Below, piece by piece: positions 23,452 to 31,513 of a stretch of 64,000 bases of DNA. The position numbers and the translations under genes were made by a program. The notes below the pieces were generated by a model that was given only the letters and a program-made list of their open reading frames with translations, had not been told where the DNA came from and made no database searches. Numbering within the stretch: position 1 is the first letter of the stretch; each line of letters begins with the position of its first letter. The stretch is from Streptosporangium carneum (lineage in GTDB: Bacteria; Actinomycetota; Actinomycetes; Streptosporangiales; Streptosporangiaceae), in assembly GCF_027922005.1 (NCBI RefSeq), contig NZ_BSEV01000006.1:248001-312000 (forward strand), written 5' to 3'.

Positions 23452-24057
23452 TCAGAGCCAGCCCTGGGCCTGGGCGCGCTGCACGGCCTCGATGCGGTTA
23501 CGCGCCCTGGTCTTCTGGATGGCCGAGGACAGGTAGTTGCGGACCGTGCCCTCCGACAGGTGGAGCCGTACGGCGATGTCGCCCACGGTGGAGCCGTCGA
23601 CCGCGGCGGCCAGGACGTCGCACTCCCTGGGGGACAGGGGGTTGGGGCCCGCGCTGAGCGCGGCGGCCGCGAGACCGGGGTCGATGACCCGCTCACCGTC
23701 ACGGACCCGGCGGATGGCCGCCGCGAGCTCGCGGGCGGGGCTGTCCTTGACCAGGAAGGCGACGGCTCCGGCCTCCATCGCCCGCCTCAGGTAGCCGGGG
23801 CGGCCGAAGGTGGTCAGGATCATGACCTGGCAGGCGGGCAGGGCCTCGCGGATCCGCGCGCCCGCGGTGATGCCGTCCCCGCCGGGCATCTCGATGTCGA
23901 GCAGCACCACGTCCGGCTTGGTCTCGAGCGCCACCGTGAGCGCCTCCTGGCCCGAGGCCGCCTCCCCGACCACCTCTATGTCGGGTTCGAGGCCGAGCAA
24001 CGAGACCAGGGCGCCCCTGACCATCGCCTGATCCTCGACCAGCAGGACTTTGATCAC
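23452..24057 (-). CDS. NarL/LuxR-family response regulator
   Basis: A 201-residue response regulator. The receiver domain (residues 1-120) has the acidic pocket VEDQ, phospho-acceptor Asp54 in VVLLDIEMPGGDG, and Lys in FLVKDSP. The LuxR-type DNA-binding domain (about 135-195) reads LSPRECDVLAAAVDGSTVGDI then LHLSEGTVRNYLSSAIQKT. The GTG start at 24057 overlaps the stop of the histidine kinase gene (GTGA), so it is last in a tightly coupled operon of ABC ATPase, permease, kinase and regulator. It probably controls its own transporter operon. Confidence 0.93.
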   Translation of the reverse strand: MIKVLLVEDQAMVRGALVSLLGLEPDIEVVGEAASGQEALTVALETKPDVVLLDIEMPGGDGITAGARIREALPACQVMILTTFGRPGYLRRAMEAGAVAFLVKDSPARELAAAIRRVRDGERVIDPGLAAAALSAGPNPLSPRECDVLAAAVDGSTVGDIAVRLHLSEGTVRNYLSSAIQKTRARNRIEAVQRAQAQGWL

Positions 24058-25262
24058 ACTTTCCCTCTCCCCGCCGGGACCTCGACCCTCAGCGCGAACC
24101 CGCCCTCGCTCGGCCCGGCGGACACCGTACCGCCCGCCGCCTCGACCCGCTCGGTCAGCCCGGTCAGGCCGTTGCCCGACGCGCGGGACCGCCCACCGCC
24201 CTGTTCGCGCGGCACCGCCCCGCACCCGTCGTCCACGATCTCCAGGACGCCGACCCCGCCGTCGTAGCGCACGTCGATCTCGCACCTGGCCGCCCGCGCG
24301 TGCCGGATGACGTTGGTGACGCCCTCGCGCACCGCCCAGCCGAACAGGCCGTCCACGTCGTCGGGCAGCGGAGTCCCCGCCAGCCTGACCCTGACCTGCG
24401 TCCCCGCCGCCTCCAGCGCGACGCGGGCGCCGTCCAGCTCACCGGACAGGCCGCGCTGCCGATACCCGGCGACGGCGTCGCGCACCTCGACCAGCGCCTG
24501 TCTGGCCACGGACTCGATGTCGCGGATCTCCGGCAGGGCCCGCTCTGAGCCGCCCTCCGCCAGCCGCCCCGCCAGCTCGCTCTTCAGCACGATCAGCGAC
24601 AGGCTGTGGCCGAGCAGGTCGTGCAGGTCGCGGGCGATGCGCAGACGCTCCTCGCTCGCGGCCAGCCTCGCCACCTCGTCCCGCGCCTGGCGCAGCTGCG
24701 CCACCAGCATCCTGGTCCTGCGCACCCGGGTGAACAGCACTGCGAGGGTGAACACCTGCAGGACGAGCACGACGGTGCTGCCGAGGTCGTGATCCCTCAG
24801 CAGGCCGATCAGCAGGACGACGACGCCCATCACGGCGGCGCCGGCCGCGGCCAGACGCGGACGCAGCACCATGCTGTAGATCACCGTCGTGTAGATCGCC
24901 AGGGTCAGCCATCCGCCGCCGAAGGCGACGGAGAGGATGACGGCCATGGCCGTGGTGAGCGCCAGCAGGGCGTAGGTCAGCGGTGAGGGGTCCTCGTCGT
25001 TGCTGTGGCTCAGCGCGGTCGCGAGGTAGCAGCCCACGAAGACCACCAGGCCGGGGACGCCCCACACGGCCTGGGCGTCCCGCAGCTTCCCCGTCACGAC
25101 CTCCATCGCAGGGAAGAACAGGTAGACCAGGCCGATGGAGAGCCAGGCCAGCTTTCTCCAGCGGGACCGGGGACCCTGCCCCCAGTCCAGGCCGTCGTCG
25201 ACCCAGCCCACGGGACCCACGGAGCCCACAGGGCCCGTGTGGGCCGTCACGGCCCGTTTCAT
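24054..25262 (-). CDS. DesK/NarL-type sensor histidine kinase
   Basis: A 402-residue membrane kinase. Five or six hydrophobic helices lie between residues 40 and 180. A short coiled coil follows, then the HisKA_3 motif ERLRIARDLHDLLGHSLSLI with phospho-accepting His214. The HATPase_c domain (about 300-400) has NVIRHARA (N box) and VDDGCG (G1). The N-terminus has an odd GPVGSVGPVG repeat before the first helix. There is no large extracellular loop, so it probably senses the membrane or the neighbouring ABC transporter. ATG 25262 overlaps the permease stop (ATGA). Confidence 0.93.
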   Translation of the reverse strand: MKRAVTAHTGPVGSVGPVGWVDDGLDWGQGPRSRWRKLAWLSIGLVYLFFPAMEVVTGKLRDAQAVWGVPGLVVFVGCYLATALSHSNDEDPSPLTYALLALTTAMAVILSVAFGGGWLTLAIYTTVIYSMVLRPRLAAAGAAVMGVVVLLIGLLRDHDLGSTVVLVLQVFTLAVLFTRVRRTRMLVAQLRQARDEVARLAASEERLRIARDLHDLLGHSLSLIVLKSELAGRLAEGGSERALPEIRDIESVARQALVEVRDAVAGYRQRGLSGELDGARVALEAAGTQVRVRLAGTPLPDDVDGLFGWAVREGVTNVIRHARAARCEIDVRYDGGVGVLEIVDDGCGAVPREQGGGRSRASGNGLTGLTERVEAAGGTVSAGPSEGGFALRVEVPAGRGKV

Positions 25263-25996
25263 GCCCGCGCTGTCGCCCGGCGGTAGGCGAGCACCGCCGC
25301 GGCTCCGAGCGCCACGGTCCAGGCCAGGATCGTCACCACGTCCTGGAGGGGCGGAGTTTCGCCGGCGACGAGGTGCCAGCCGATGTCGGCGTACGGGAAG
25401 GAGGGCAGCGCGTGGGCGATGGCCTGCATGGTCGTGGGCATGTTGTCCACAGGGAACCACAGACCGCCCAGGATGGCCAGACCGAACATGCCGATCATCG
25501 CTGCGGGCTGGGCGGTGTCCGGGGGCACCAGGGAGCCGACCGCCAGGCCGAGCGCGGCGAACGGCAGGGTGCCGATCCACATGGCGGGCACCAGCCCGAT
25601 CCACTGGCCGGGCTCCAGCGAGACGTCCTGCGTGAGGACTGCGGCCAGGAAGACCAGCAGCAGCGACGGCAGCGTCAGCAGCAGCGCGGCGGCCAGCTTG
25701 GTCAGGATGATCGTCCGGTTCGGCAGCGGGGTGATCTGCAGCTGGCGGAGCCAGCCCGACTGCCGTTCCTGCGCCCATGGCACGGCGGTGCTCATGATGG
25801 AGGCCGCGAGCGAGCCGTACGCGCTCATGGACACCATCAGGTAGGCGCTCGCCCCGATCCCGCCGGGGGCGGTTTCGCCGCCGAGGACGTTGCAGAAGAG
25901 CAGGTAGAAGATCACCGGGAAGGCCACCACGAAGACGATGTAGCGCTTGTTGCGCAGCATCCTGAGAGCTTCGATCCTGATGTAGTTCGGCATCAT
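25259..25996 (-). CDS. ABC-2 type permease of the two-component-linked transporter
   Basis: A 245-residue permease with six hydrophobic helices (YIVFVVAFPVIFYLLFCNVL first). The ABC-2 coupling segment RQSGWLRQLQITPLPNRTIILTKL lies between helices 2 and 3, and ILGGLWFPVDNMPTTMQAIAHALPSFPY is the usual late conserved loop. It partners with the ATPase encoded immediately upstream (ATGA overlap). Substrate unknown; such DesK-linked exporters often remove antibiotics or peptides. Confidence 0.9.
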   Translation of the reverse strand: MMPNYIRIEALRMLRNKRYIVFVVAFPVIFYLLFCNVLGGETAPGGIGASAYLMVSMSAYGSLAASIMSTAVPWAQERQSGWLRQLQITPLPNRTIILTKLAAALLLTLPSLLLVFLAAVLTQDVSLEPGQWIGLVPAMWIGTLPFAALGLAVGSLVPPDTAQPAAMIGMFGLAILGGLWFPVDNMPTTMQAIAHALPSFPYADIGWHLVAGETPPLQDVVTILAWTVALGAAAVLAYRRATARA

Positions 25997-26877
25997 GACT
26001 CCCTGGTCAAGGCGAGGAAGGCGTCTTCGAGGTCGGCTCCGGTGACCTTGAGGTCGCGGATCTCCAGGGAGGTGCCCCGGTAGAGCGCGGTCACGGTGGC
26101 GTCGAGGTCGGTGGTGCGGAGCGTGGCGGCGCCCGCGGAGACCTCGACGGCGGAGACGCCGGGCAGCGCGTCCAGTCCCGCGGCGGGCTGCCCGCCGAGG
26201 GTGAAGCTGACGGTGTATCCGCCGGCCCCGGCCTTGATCTGCGCGGCGGTGCCGTCGGCGACGACCCTGCCCTTGGCGACCACGATCACCCGGTCGGAGT
26301 TCTCGTCCGCCTCCTCCAGGTAGTGGGTGGCGAACAGGACCGTGCGTCCCCCGGCCGCGTAGTCGCGCATACTCGCCCAGAACCGCTGCCGCGACTCCAC
26401 GTCCATGGCCGCGGTCGGCTCGTCCAGCACCAGGAGCCTGGGCGCGCCCGCGATGGCCAGGGCGAACCTGACCCGCTGCGTCTGCCCGCCGGACAGCTTG
26501 CTCGCCCGGCGCTTCACCAGGTCGGACAGATCCGCCATCTTCAGGATCTCGTCCAGGTCCAACGGCCGGGGATAGAGCCTGCGGACGAAGTCCACGAGTT
26601 CCATGACGGTGAGCTCGGGGATGAGCTCACCGCTCTGCAGCATGGCTCCGACCTCGCCCCGGGCGACCGCCTCGTCGGGAAGGTGGCCGAAGACCTCGAT
26701 CCGGCCTCCGCTCGGGCGGACCAGACCCAGCAGCATGTTGATCGAGGTGGACTTGCCCGCCCCGTTGGGGCCGAGGAGGGCGACCGTTCTGCCTGCCTCG
26801 ACGGTGAGGTTCAGGCCGTCGACGGCAAGAACGTCCCCGTAGTTCTTGCGTACGTCGGTGAAGGCGATGGCGTTCAT
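25993..26877 (-). CDS. ABC transporter ATP-binding protein, first gene of the operon
   Basis: A 294-residue ATPase of the DrrA/CcmA-like class. Walker A is LLGPNGAGKST (about residues 34-44), Q-loop GAMLQSGELIPEL, signature KLSGGQTQRVRFAL, Walker B LLVLDEPTAAMDVE, H-loop FATHYLEEAD. A C-terminal extension of about 80 residues (GGYTVSFTLGGQPAAGL onward) is the usual regulatory tail. A 12-bp palindrome lies 61 nt upstream. It heads an operon of four overlapping genes. Confidence 0.93.
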   Translation of the reverse strand: MNAIAFTDVRKNYGDVLAVDGLNLTVEAGRTVALLGPNGAGKSTSINMLLGLVRPSGGRIEVFGHLPDEAVARGEVGAMLQSGELIPELTVMELVDFVRRLYPRPLDLDEILKMADLSDLVKRRASKLSGGQTQRVRFALAIAGAPRLLVLDEPTAAMDVESRQRFWASMRDYAAGGRTVLFATHYLEEADENSDRVIVVAKGRVVADGTAAQIKAGAGGYTVSFTLGGQPAAGLDALPGVSAVEVSAGAATLRTTDLDATVTALYRGTSLEIRDLKVTGADLEDAFLALTRES

Positions 26878-26937
26878 GGGCCCAACGCTAGAAGCGCGGT
26901 GACGGGATCATCAGTGCCGTCGATCCGGGCTTGACGG

Positions 26938-26949
26938 TGACATTTGTCA
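26938..26949. promoter_or_regulatory. TGACATTTGTCA palindrome upstream of the ABC/two-component operon
   Basis: A perfect 5-2-5 inverted repeat, 61 nt before the ATPase start, in an otherwise G/C-rich spacer. It is a candidate binding site for the LuxR-type response regulator encoded at the end of the same operon (autoregulation). Confidence 0.4.
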
Positions 26950-27128
26950 GACGACCGGCTCGGCGCGTCAGGCCGGGAACCTCGCACGCCTCGGCGCACC
27001 GGTTCGATCGGGCCGGGACCGGGGACCGAGCGCGTCCCGGCGCGCCGGTCCGAGCCGGGCGCACCCGGTGCGCCGGTCCGGGGATCCCGGCCGGATCCGT
27101 CTCCTTCGCGGCCCGCCCCTCACGCGCG

Positions 27129-27166
27129 ACGGCCCCGGAGCCGCCGTGAGGCGACGCCGGGGCCGT
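27129..27166 (-). terminator. Terminator after hisG
   Basis: ACGGCCCCGG (27129-27138) pairs with CCGGGGCCGT (27157-27166) over an 18-nt loop. It lies about 38 nt beyond the hisG stop, in hisG reading direction. There is no T-run. Confidence 0.5.
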
Positions 27167-27203
27167 GAGAGGTCTGGGTGCGGAAGGTCCGGCGCGGGCT
27201 CGC

Positions 27204-28049
27204 TCAGACGCGGCAGGCGAAGATGGCGGTGACCAGGATGGCCTTCGCGCCGATCTCCCAGAGCTGGTCCATCACCTGCTGGTGCCCCTTGCGGGGGACC
27301 ATGGCGCGAACCGCGACCCAGCCCTCCCTGTGCAGCGGGGAGACGGTGGGGCCCTCCATGCCCGGGGTCAGGGCGATGGCCTCCTCGATCCGCTCGGCCC
27401 TGATGTCGTAGTCCATCATCACGTAGTCGCGCGCCATCAGAACGCCCTGCAGGCGGCGGACGAGCTGCTGCAGGCCGGGGCTCTCCCCGGCGCCGGTCCG
27501 CTTGATCAGGACGCCTTCAGAGCGGGCGATCGGCTCGCCGAAGACCTCGAGCCCGATGTTGCGCAGCGTGGTGCCGGTCTCCACGACGTCGGCGACCGCG
27601 TCGGCGACCCCCAGCCTGATGGCCGTCTCGACCGCGCCGTCAAGCTTGATCACCCGGGCTTCGACTCCCTGCTCGGTGAGGTAGGAGTTCAGCAGGCCGG
27701 CGTAGGAGGTGGCGACGCGCTTGCCCTTGAGGTCGGTGACGGAGGCGAACTCGCCCGGGTTGGCCGCGAAGCGGAAGGTGGACCTGCCGAAGCCGAGCGG
27801 AATGATCTCCTCGACCTGCGCGCCGGAGTCGTGGAGCATGTCACGGCCCGTGATGCCCGCGTCCAGGGTGCCCTCGCCGACATAGACGGCGATGTCCTTC
27901 GGACGCAGGAAGAACAGCTCACAGGAGTTGTCGGGGTCGACGACCACGAGCTCCTTGCTGTCCTTGCGGGAACGGTATCCGGCTTCCTTGAGGATGGTCT
28001 GGGCGGCCTCCGTGAGGGCGCCCTTGTTGGGAACGGCGAGGCGGAGCAT
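27204..28049 (-). CDS. hisG: ATP phosphoribosyltransferase, long form
   Basis: First enzyme of histidine synthesis: joins ATP and PRPP to phosphoribosyl-ATP. Its 281 residues match the long, self-contained form. The catalytic domains start LRLAVPNKGALTEAA and contain GITGRDML and the PRPP loop DVVETGTTLRNIGL. The C-terminal regulatory domain (about 205-281), the histidine-binding module for feedback inhibition, includes PTVSPLHREGWVAVRAMVP. ATG 28049 is chosen by family start, with AAGGAAG upstream; the frame stays open further. It is downstream of hisE with a 58-nt gap, a usual actinobacterial pair. Confidence 0.97.
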   Translation of the reverse strand: MLRLAVPNKGALTEAAQTILKEAGYRSRKDSKELVVVDPDNSCELFFLRPKDIAVYVGEGTLDAGITGRDMLHDSGAQVEEIIPLGFGRSTFRFAANPGEFASVTDLKGKRVATSYAGLLNSYLTEQGVEARVIKLDGAVETAIRLGVADAVADVVETGTTLRNIGLEVFGEPIARSEGVLIKRTGAGESPGLQQLVRRLQGVLMARDYVMMDYDIRAERIEEAIALTPGMEGPTVSPLHREGWVAVRAMVPRKGHQQVMDQLWEIGAKAILVTAIFACRV

Positions 28050-28107
28050 GGCGTGGGCTTCCTTACGTGGATGACGGTCTGCGAAGGCTGAAGCCGGGCG
28101 CACCGGC

Positions 28108-28371
28108 TCACAGATGCTTGTAGACCTCGTCCAGCCCGATCCCCTTGGCGATCATGAGAACCTGCACGTGGTAGAGGAGCTGGGAGATCTCCTCAGCGGC
28201 CCGGTCGTTCGACTCGTGCTCGGCCGCCATCCAGCTCTCTGCGGCCTCCTCGACGACCTTCTTGCCGATGGCATGGACCCCGGCGTCCAGCGCGGCCACG
28301 GTTCCCGAGCCCTCGGGCCGGGTGCGCGCCTTGTCTGACAGCTCGGCGTACAGCTCTTCGAAGGTCTTCAT
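28108..28371 (-). CDS. hisE: Phosphoribosyl-ATP pyrophosphatase
   Basis: Second step of histidine synthesis: hydrolyses phosphoribosyl-ATP to phosphoribosyl-AMP and pyrophosphate. The 87-residue all-alpha protein shows the MazG-like acidic motifs [17 protein letters not shown] and [16 protein letters not shown], where the Glu/Asp residues hold Mg2+. Length is typical of the stand-alone actinobacterial enzyme, without a HisI fusion. It heads the hisE-hisG operon. Confidence 0.95.
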   Translation of the reverse strand: MKTFEELYAELSDKARTRPEGSGTVAALDAGVHAIGKKVVEEAAESWMAAEHESNDRAAEEISQLLYHVQVLMIAKGIGLDEVYKHL

Positions 28372-28500
28372 GATCTCTCTCGGCGTCGTGGGATGTCCTT
28401 GCCAAGCCTAACGGGCCCGCGGACCGTCCATGGTGCACGTCCATGCTCTGGACACCGGCCGGTCCCCGACCGCTGCGCCCTCTCTTCTGCCCGGGCAGCC

Positions 28501-28538
28501 GGAAAAGGCCGGTACGGCGTGCCGTACCGGCCTTTTCC
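28501..28538 (-). terminator. Strong hairpin terminator after the DEAD-box helicase gene
   Basis: Arms 28501-28518 and 28521-28538 (GGAAAAGGCCGGTACGGC and its exact complement) form an 18-bp perfect stem, probably with the innermost pair open. The A and T runs at the stem base make it usable in both directions. It lies 35 nt after the helicase stop. Confidence 0.85.
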
Positions 28539-28572
28539 AAGGGGTTGTCAGCGCCCCGAACGTGCGGGACGG

Positions 28573-30318
28573 TCAGCGGCCGTAGTGGCCGCCGCGCTGG
28601 CCACGCCCTTCGGAACGACCCCCGGCGCGGAACTCGCCGCCGCGGAAGCCGCCCTGGCGCTCGCCGCGGAAGGGCTCCCTGCGCTCGCCGCGGAAGCCCT
28701 CACGGTCGCCGGAGGGGCGCTCGGAGCGGAAACCGCCGCCGCTGGGACGGTCGCCGCGGAAGGGCTCCCTGCGCTCGCCACCGCGGTAGCCGCCCGTGCC
28801 CCGGCTGTCGAAACGGTTGTCGGGACGGCTGTCCGGGCGGCCGTCGAAGCGGCGCTCGGGACGCTCGGCGCGGTACTGCCCGCGGAAGTCGCCGTTGCCG
28901 CCGCGCTCGCCGCCACGCTCTCCGCCGCGGCCGCCGTCACCGGCGGAACGCTCGCGGGGCTGGTGGCCCTCGCCTCCGCCGTGACCGGGACGGTCACGGA
29001 ACCGGCGCGGGCCGCGGCCGCCGCCGCCTCCGAAGCCGCCACGCCGCTCACGCTGCTTGGCGACCGGGGCCGAGGGCTCCCAGACCGGGATCGACTCGCC
29101 GCTGGGCTGGCGCGCTCCGGCGACCTCCTCCAGGCGCGGGTGACCGGGAGTGGCCTTCAGACGGAAGGGCTTGATGCCCGCGCGGCGGGTCATCGCGTCG
29201 GTCGAGCGGCGCTCGTTGGGGAGCACCAGCGTCATGACGGTGCCCTTCTCCCCCGCGCGCGCGGTACGGCCGCCGCGGTGCAGGTAGCTCTTGTGGTCCT
29301 GCGGCGGGTCGACGTGCAGCACGAGGCTGATGTTGTCGACGTGGATGCCGCGGGCCGCGACGTCGGTGCAGACCAGGACGCTGATCTCGCCTTCCTTGAA
29401 CTCGGCGAGGATGCGGGTCCGCTGGTTCTGGCGCTTGCCGCCGTGCAGGCCGCCCGCCTTCACACCGACCTGGGCGAGCTGCTTGCACAGCCGGTCGACC
29501 CCGTGCTGGGTGCGCACGAAGATGATGGTCCTGCCCTCGCGGTTGGCGATCTCGGCGGTCACCGGGAACTTGTCGTCGCGGTGGACCTCCAGCACGTGGT
29601 GCTCCATCGTGTCGACGGAGGAGGCCGCGGGAGCCATCGAGTGGGTGATCGGGTCGGTGAGGAAGCGCCGCACCAGCTTGTCCACGTCACCGTCGAGGGT
29701 GGCGGAGAACAGCAGGCGCTGGCTGTCGGCCGGGGTCTGCTGCAGGATCGCGCTGACCACCGGGAAGAAGCCGAGGTCGCACATGTGGTCGGCCTCGTCC
29801 AGGATGGTCACCTGGACCTCGTCCAGCGTGCACTCGCCCTGCTGGATCAGGTCGGTCAGGCGGCCCGGCGTGGCGACGACGACCTCGACGCCACGGCGCA
29901 GCGCCTCGATCTGGCGGCCCATGGACATGCCGCCGACGACGGTCTTCATCCGCAGCGACAGGCCTCGGCCCAGCGGTTCGAGCGCGTCGGTGACCTGCAT
30001 GGCGAGCTCGCGGGTCGGCACGAGGACGACGGCCAGCGGACGTCCGGGGCGGGCCTTGCCGCCGGCGATGCGGGCCATCATGGGCAGGCCGAAGGCCAGC
30101 GTCTTGCCCGAGCCGGTCTGGCCGCGCCCGAGGACGTCGTTACCGGCGAGGATGTCGGGGATGGTGGCCCGCTGGATGGGGAAGGGGGAGTCGATGCCCT
30201 GGCGGGAAAGCCCGTTCACCAGCGGCTTGGGCAGGCCGAGAAGGGTGAACTCGGACGTGCCGGAGGGGGCCTGCGAGACCTCGGTGATTTCGGGCAGGAC
30301 AGCGTCAAGCATGGTCAC
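28573..30318 (-). CDS. DEAD-box RNA helicase with RGG-rich tail
   Basis: A 581-residue ATP-dependent RNA helicase. Core motifs are in order: Q motif FPIQRATIPDIL, motif I GRGQTGSGKT (64-73), PTRELA, TPGRL, motif II LDEADHM, motif III SAT, and motif VI YLHRGGRTARAG. The C-terminal 170 residues are disordered and rich in RGG, FRG and GGER repeats (GGYRGGERREPFRG-like units). Such a tail binds RNA and can drive condensates. Cold-stress RNA unwinding or ribosome assembly is likely. The start is GTG 30318 or ATG 30312. A leader of up to about 300 nt with hairpins precedes it. Confidence 0.93.
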   Translation of the reverse strand: MTMLDAVLPEITEVSQAPSGTSEFTLLGLPKPLVNGLSRQGIDSPFPIQRATIPDILAGNDVLGRGQTGSGKTLAFGLPMMARIAGGKARPGRPLAVVLVPTRELAMQVTDALEPLGRGLSLRMKTVVGGMSMGRQIEALRRGVEVVVATPGRLTDLIQQGECTLDEVQVTILDEADHMCDLGFFPVVSAILQQTPADSQRLLFSATLDGDVDKLVRRFLTDPITHSMAPAASSVDTMEHHVLEVHRDDKFPVTAEIANREGRTIIFVRTQHGVDRLCKQLAQVGVKAGGLHGGKRQNQRTRILAEFKEGEISVLVCTDVAARGIHVDNISLVLHVDPPQDHKSYLHRGGRTARAGEKGTVMTLVLPNERRSTDAMTRRAGIKPFRLKATPGHPRLEEVAGARQPSGESIPVWEPSAPVAKQRERRGGFGGGGGRGPRRFRDRPGHGGGEGHQPRERSAGDGGRGGERGGERGGNGDFRGQYRAERPERRFDGRPDSRPDNRFDSRGTGGYRGGERREPFRGDRPSGGGFRSERPSGDREGFRGERREPFRGERQGGFRGGEFRAGGRSEGRGQRGGHYGR

Positions 30319-30694
30319 GAAGATTCGTGCCTTTCGATAGAAGAACGGGGCACGTCACTTCTGCGAAAGGACGAGCCTGGAACGCGCGGCCTGAGGCCGC
30401 GCTCGATCAACGCCCACTGTGGGGGCGGTGGTGCGGTGCAAGTCGAGGCGCACCGCACGGGGCGGGTGAAGCTTACCCGCACGCAGTCAAACCACGATCA
30501 AGCATACCCGGCGTTCGCAGTGCCGGGTTCGGTCGGGGCGTCCAGCACTATGGCAGACGCTTGTCCGTCGATGGAGCCAACGCTCCGCACCGGGCTTTTC
30601 TTCCCGGCACCGGGCATTCTCTCACACAATCCGGTGCGCACAATCCAGTACGGCCCGCGCCCCGTCGGGGCGCGGGCCGTACGGCGGCGACCGG
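30319..30694. other. Long leader of the helicase gene and end of the suf operon
   Basis: A 376-nt gap without a credible gene. On the helicase side two hairpins stand out. GTGCGGTGC (30431-30439) pairs with GCACCGCAC (30450-30458). GCGGGT (30462-30467) pairs with ACCCGC (30475-30480). The far end holds the suf terminator (30648-30682). Confidence 0.6.
30648..30682 (-). terminator. Strong hairpin terminator of the suf operon
   Basis: GTACGGCCCGCGCCCC (30648-30663) pairs perfectly with its complement at 30667-30682 over a 3-nt loop, 13 nt after the last suf stop. Confidence 0.8.
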
Positions 30695-31060
30695 TCAGAC
30701 GTTGAACCCGAGCATGCGCAGCTGCTCGCGCCCCTCGTCGGTGATCTTGTCGGGACCCCACGGCGGGAGCCAGACCCAGTTGATCTTCACATCGGAGACC
30801 ATGCCCTCCAGGGCGGAGTGCGCCTGGTCCTCGATGACGTCGGTCAGCGGGCAGGCCGCGCTGGTCAGCGTCATGTCGATGGTGGCGATCGGCGGCGCGC
30901 CCGCCTCCGCGTCGTCCAGGTTGATCCCGTAGATCAGGCCGAGGTCCACGACGTTGATGCCGAGCTCGGGGTCGACGACGTCCTTGAGGGCCTCCATGAC
31001 CTCGTCAAGAGTCGTCTCCCCGTCATAGGCCGAGGTCGGCGTCTCAACAGGCTTGCTCAT
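30695..31060 (-). CDS. sufT: Metal-sulfur cluster assembly factor (DUF59/SufT-like)
   Basis: A 121-residue protein of the DUF59/MIP18 family, accessory to maturation of Fe-S proteins. Landmarks are VMEALKDVVDPELGINVVDL, TSAACPLTDVIEDQ with the conserved Cys, and the C-terminal NWVWLPPWGPDKI. It is last in the suf operon, overlapping sufU by four nt (ATGA), as in many actinobacteria. Confidence 0.9.
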   Translation of the reverse strand: MSKPVETPTSAYDGETTLDEVMEALKDVVDPELGINVVDLGLIYGINLDDAEAGAPPIATIDMTLTSAACPLTDVIEDQAHSALEGMVSDVKINWVWLPPWGPDKITDEGREQLRMLGFNV

Positions 31061-31494
31061 TCCGTACTCCTCACGACCGCGTCCTTGTAGGCCATCCAGG
31101 CCAGGAGCGCGCACTTCACCCGGGCGGGGAACTTGGCGACCCCGGCGAACGCGACGGCGTCGCCGAGCACGTCCTCGTCCGCCTCGATCTGGCCTCGGCT
31201 CTGCATGAGCCGGGTGAACTCCTCGACCACGGCGAGGGTCTCCTCGACCGTCGAACCGGTGGTCAGCTCGTACAGCACCGAGGCGGCCGCCTGACTGATC
31301 GAGCAGCCCTGGCCGTCGTAGGAGACGTCCTCGACCTTGCCGCCGTCGCCCACTTTCACACGCATGGTGATCTCGTCGCCGCACGTCGGGTTCACATGGT
31401 GGACCTCGGCGTCGTACGGGTCTCGCAGACCGCGCCCCTGGGGGTGCTTGTAGTGCTCCAGGATCAGCTCCTGGTACATGGACTCGGCGATCAT
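31057..31494 (-). CDS. sufU: Fe-S assembly protein SufU, sulfur acceptor for SufS
   Basis: A 145-residue SufU-type protein that accepts sulfur from SufS and passes it to the SufBCD scaffold. Zinc ligands are visible: Cys38 and Asp40 in NPTCGDEI, Cys64 in GQGCSISQA, Cys128 in RVKCALLAW. ATG 31479 (MYQELILEHYKHP) matches the family start as well as ATG 31494. Gap to sufS is 19 nt. Confidence 0.93.
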   Translation of the reverse strand: MIAESMYQELILEHYKHPQGRGLRDPYDAEVHHVNPTCGDEITMRVKVGDGGKVEDVSYDGQGCSISQAAASVLYELTTGSTVEETLAVVEEFTRLMQSRGQIEADEDVLGDAVAFAGVAKFPARVKCALLAWMAYKDAVVRSTE

Positions 31495-31513
31495 CTGGGC
31501 TGCTCCGGCATGG

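Larger units (their letters stand above)
26878..27203. other. Intergenic region between the ABC/two-component operon and hisG
   Basis: A 326-nt gap without a credible gene. It holds a palindromic operator candidate (26938-26949) near the operon start and a hairpin (27129-27166) at the hisG end. The G/C-only middle shows no further structure that I trust. Confidence 0.7.

Noticed and set aside
26931..27168. Small frames of about 70 codons between the ABC/two-component operon and hisG
   Set aside because: Arg/Pro-rich, overlapping one another, no ribosome-binding site.
28393..30705. Ala-rich plus-strand frame opposite the DEAD-box helicase
   Set aside because: Produced by reading RGG codons backwards; no start context and no domain.
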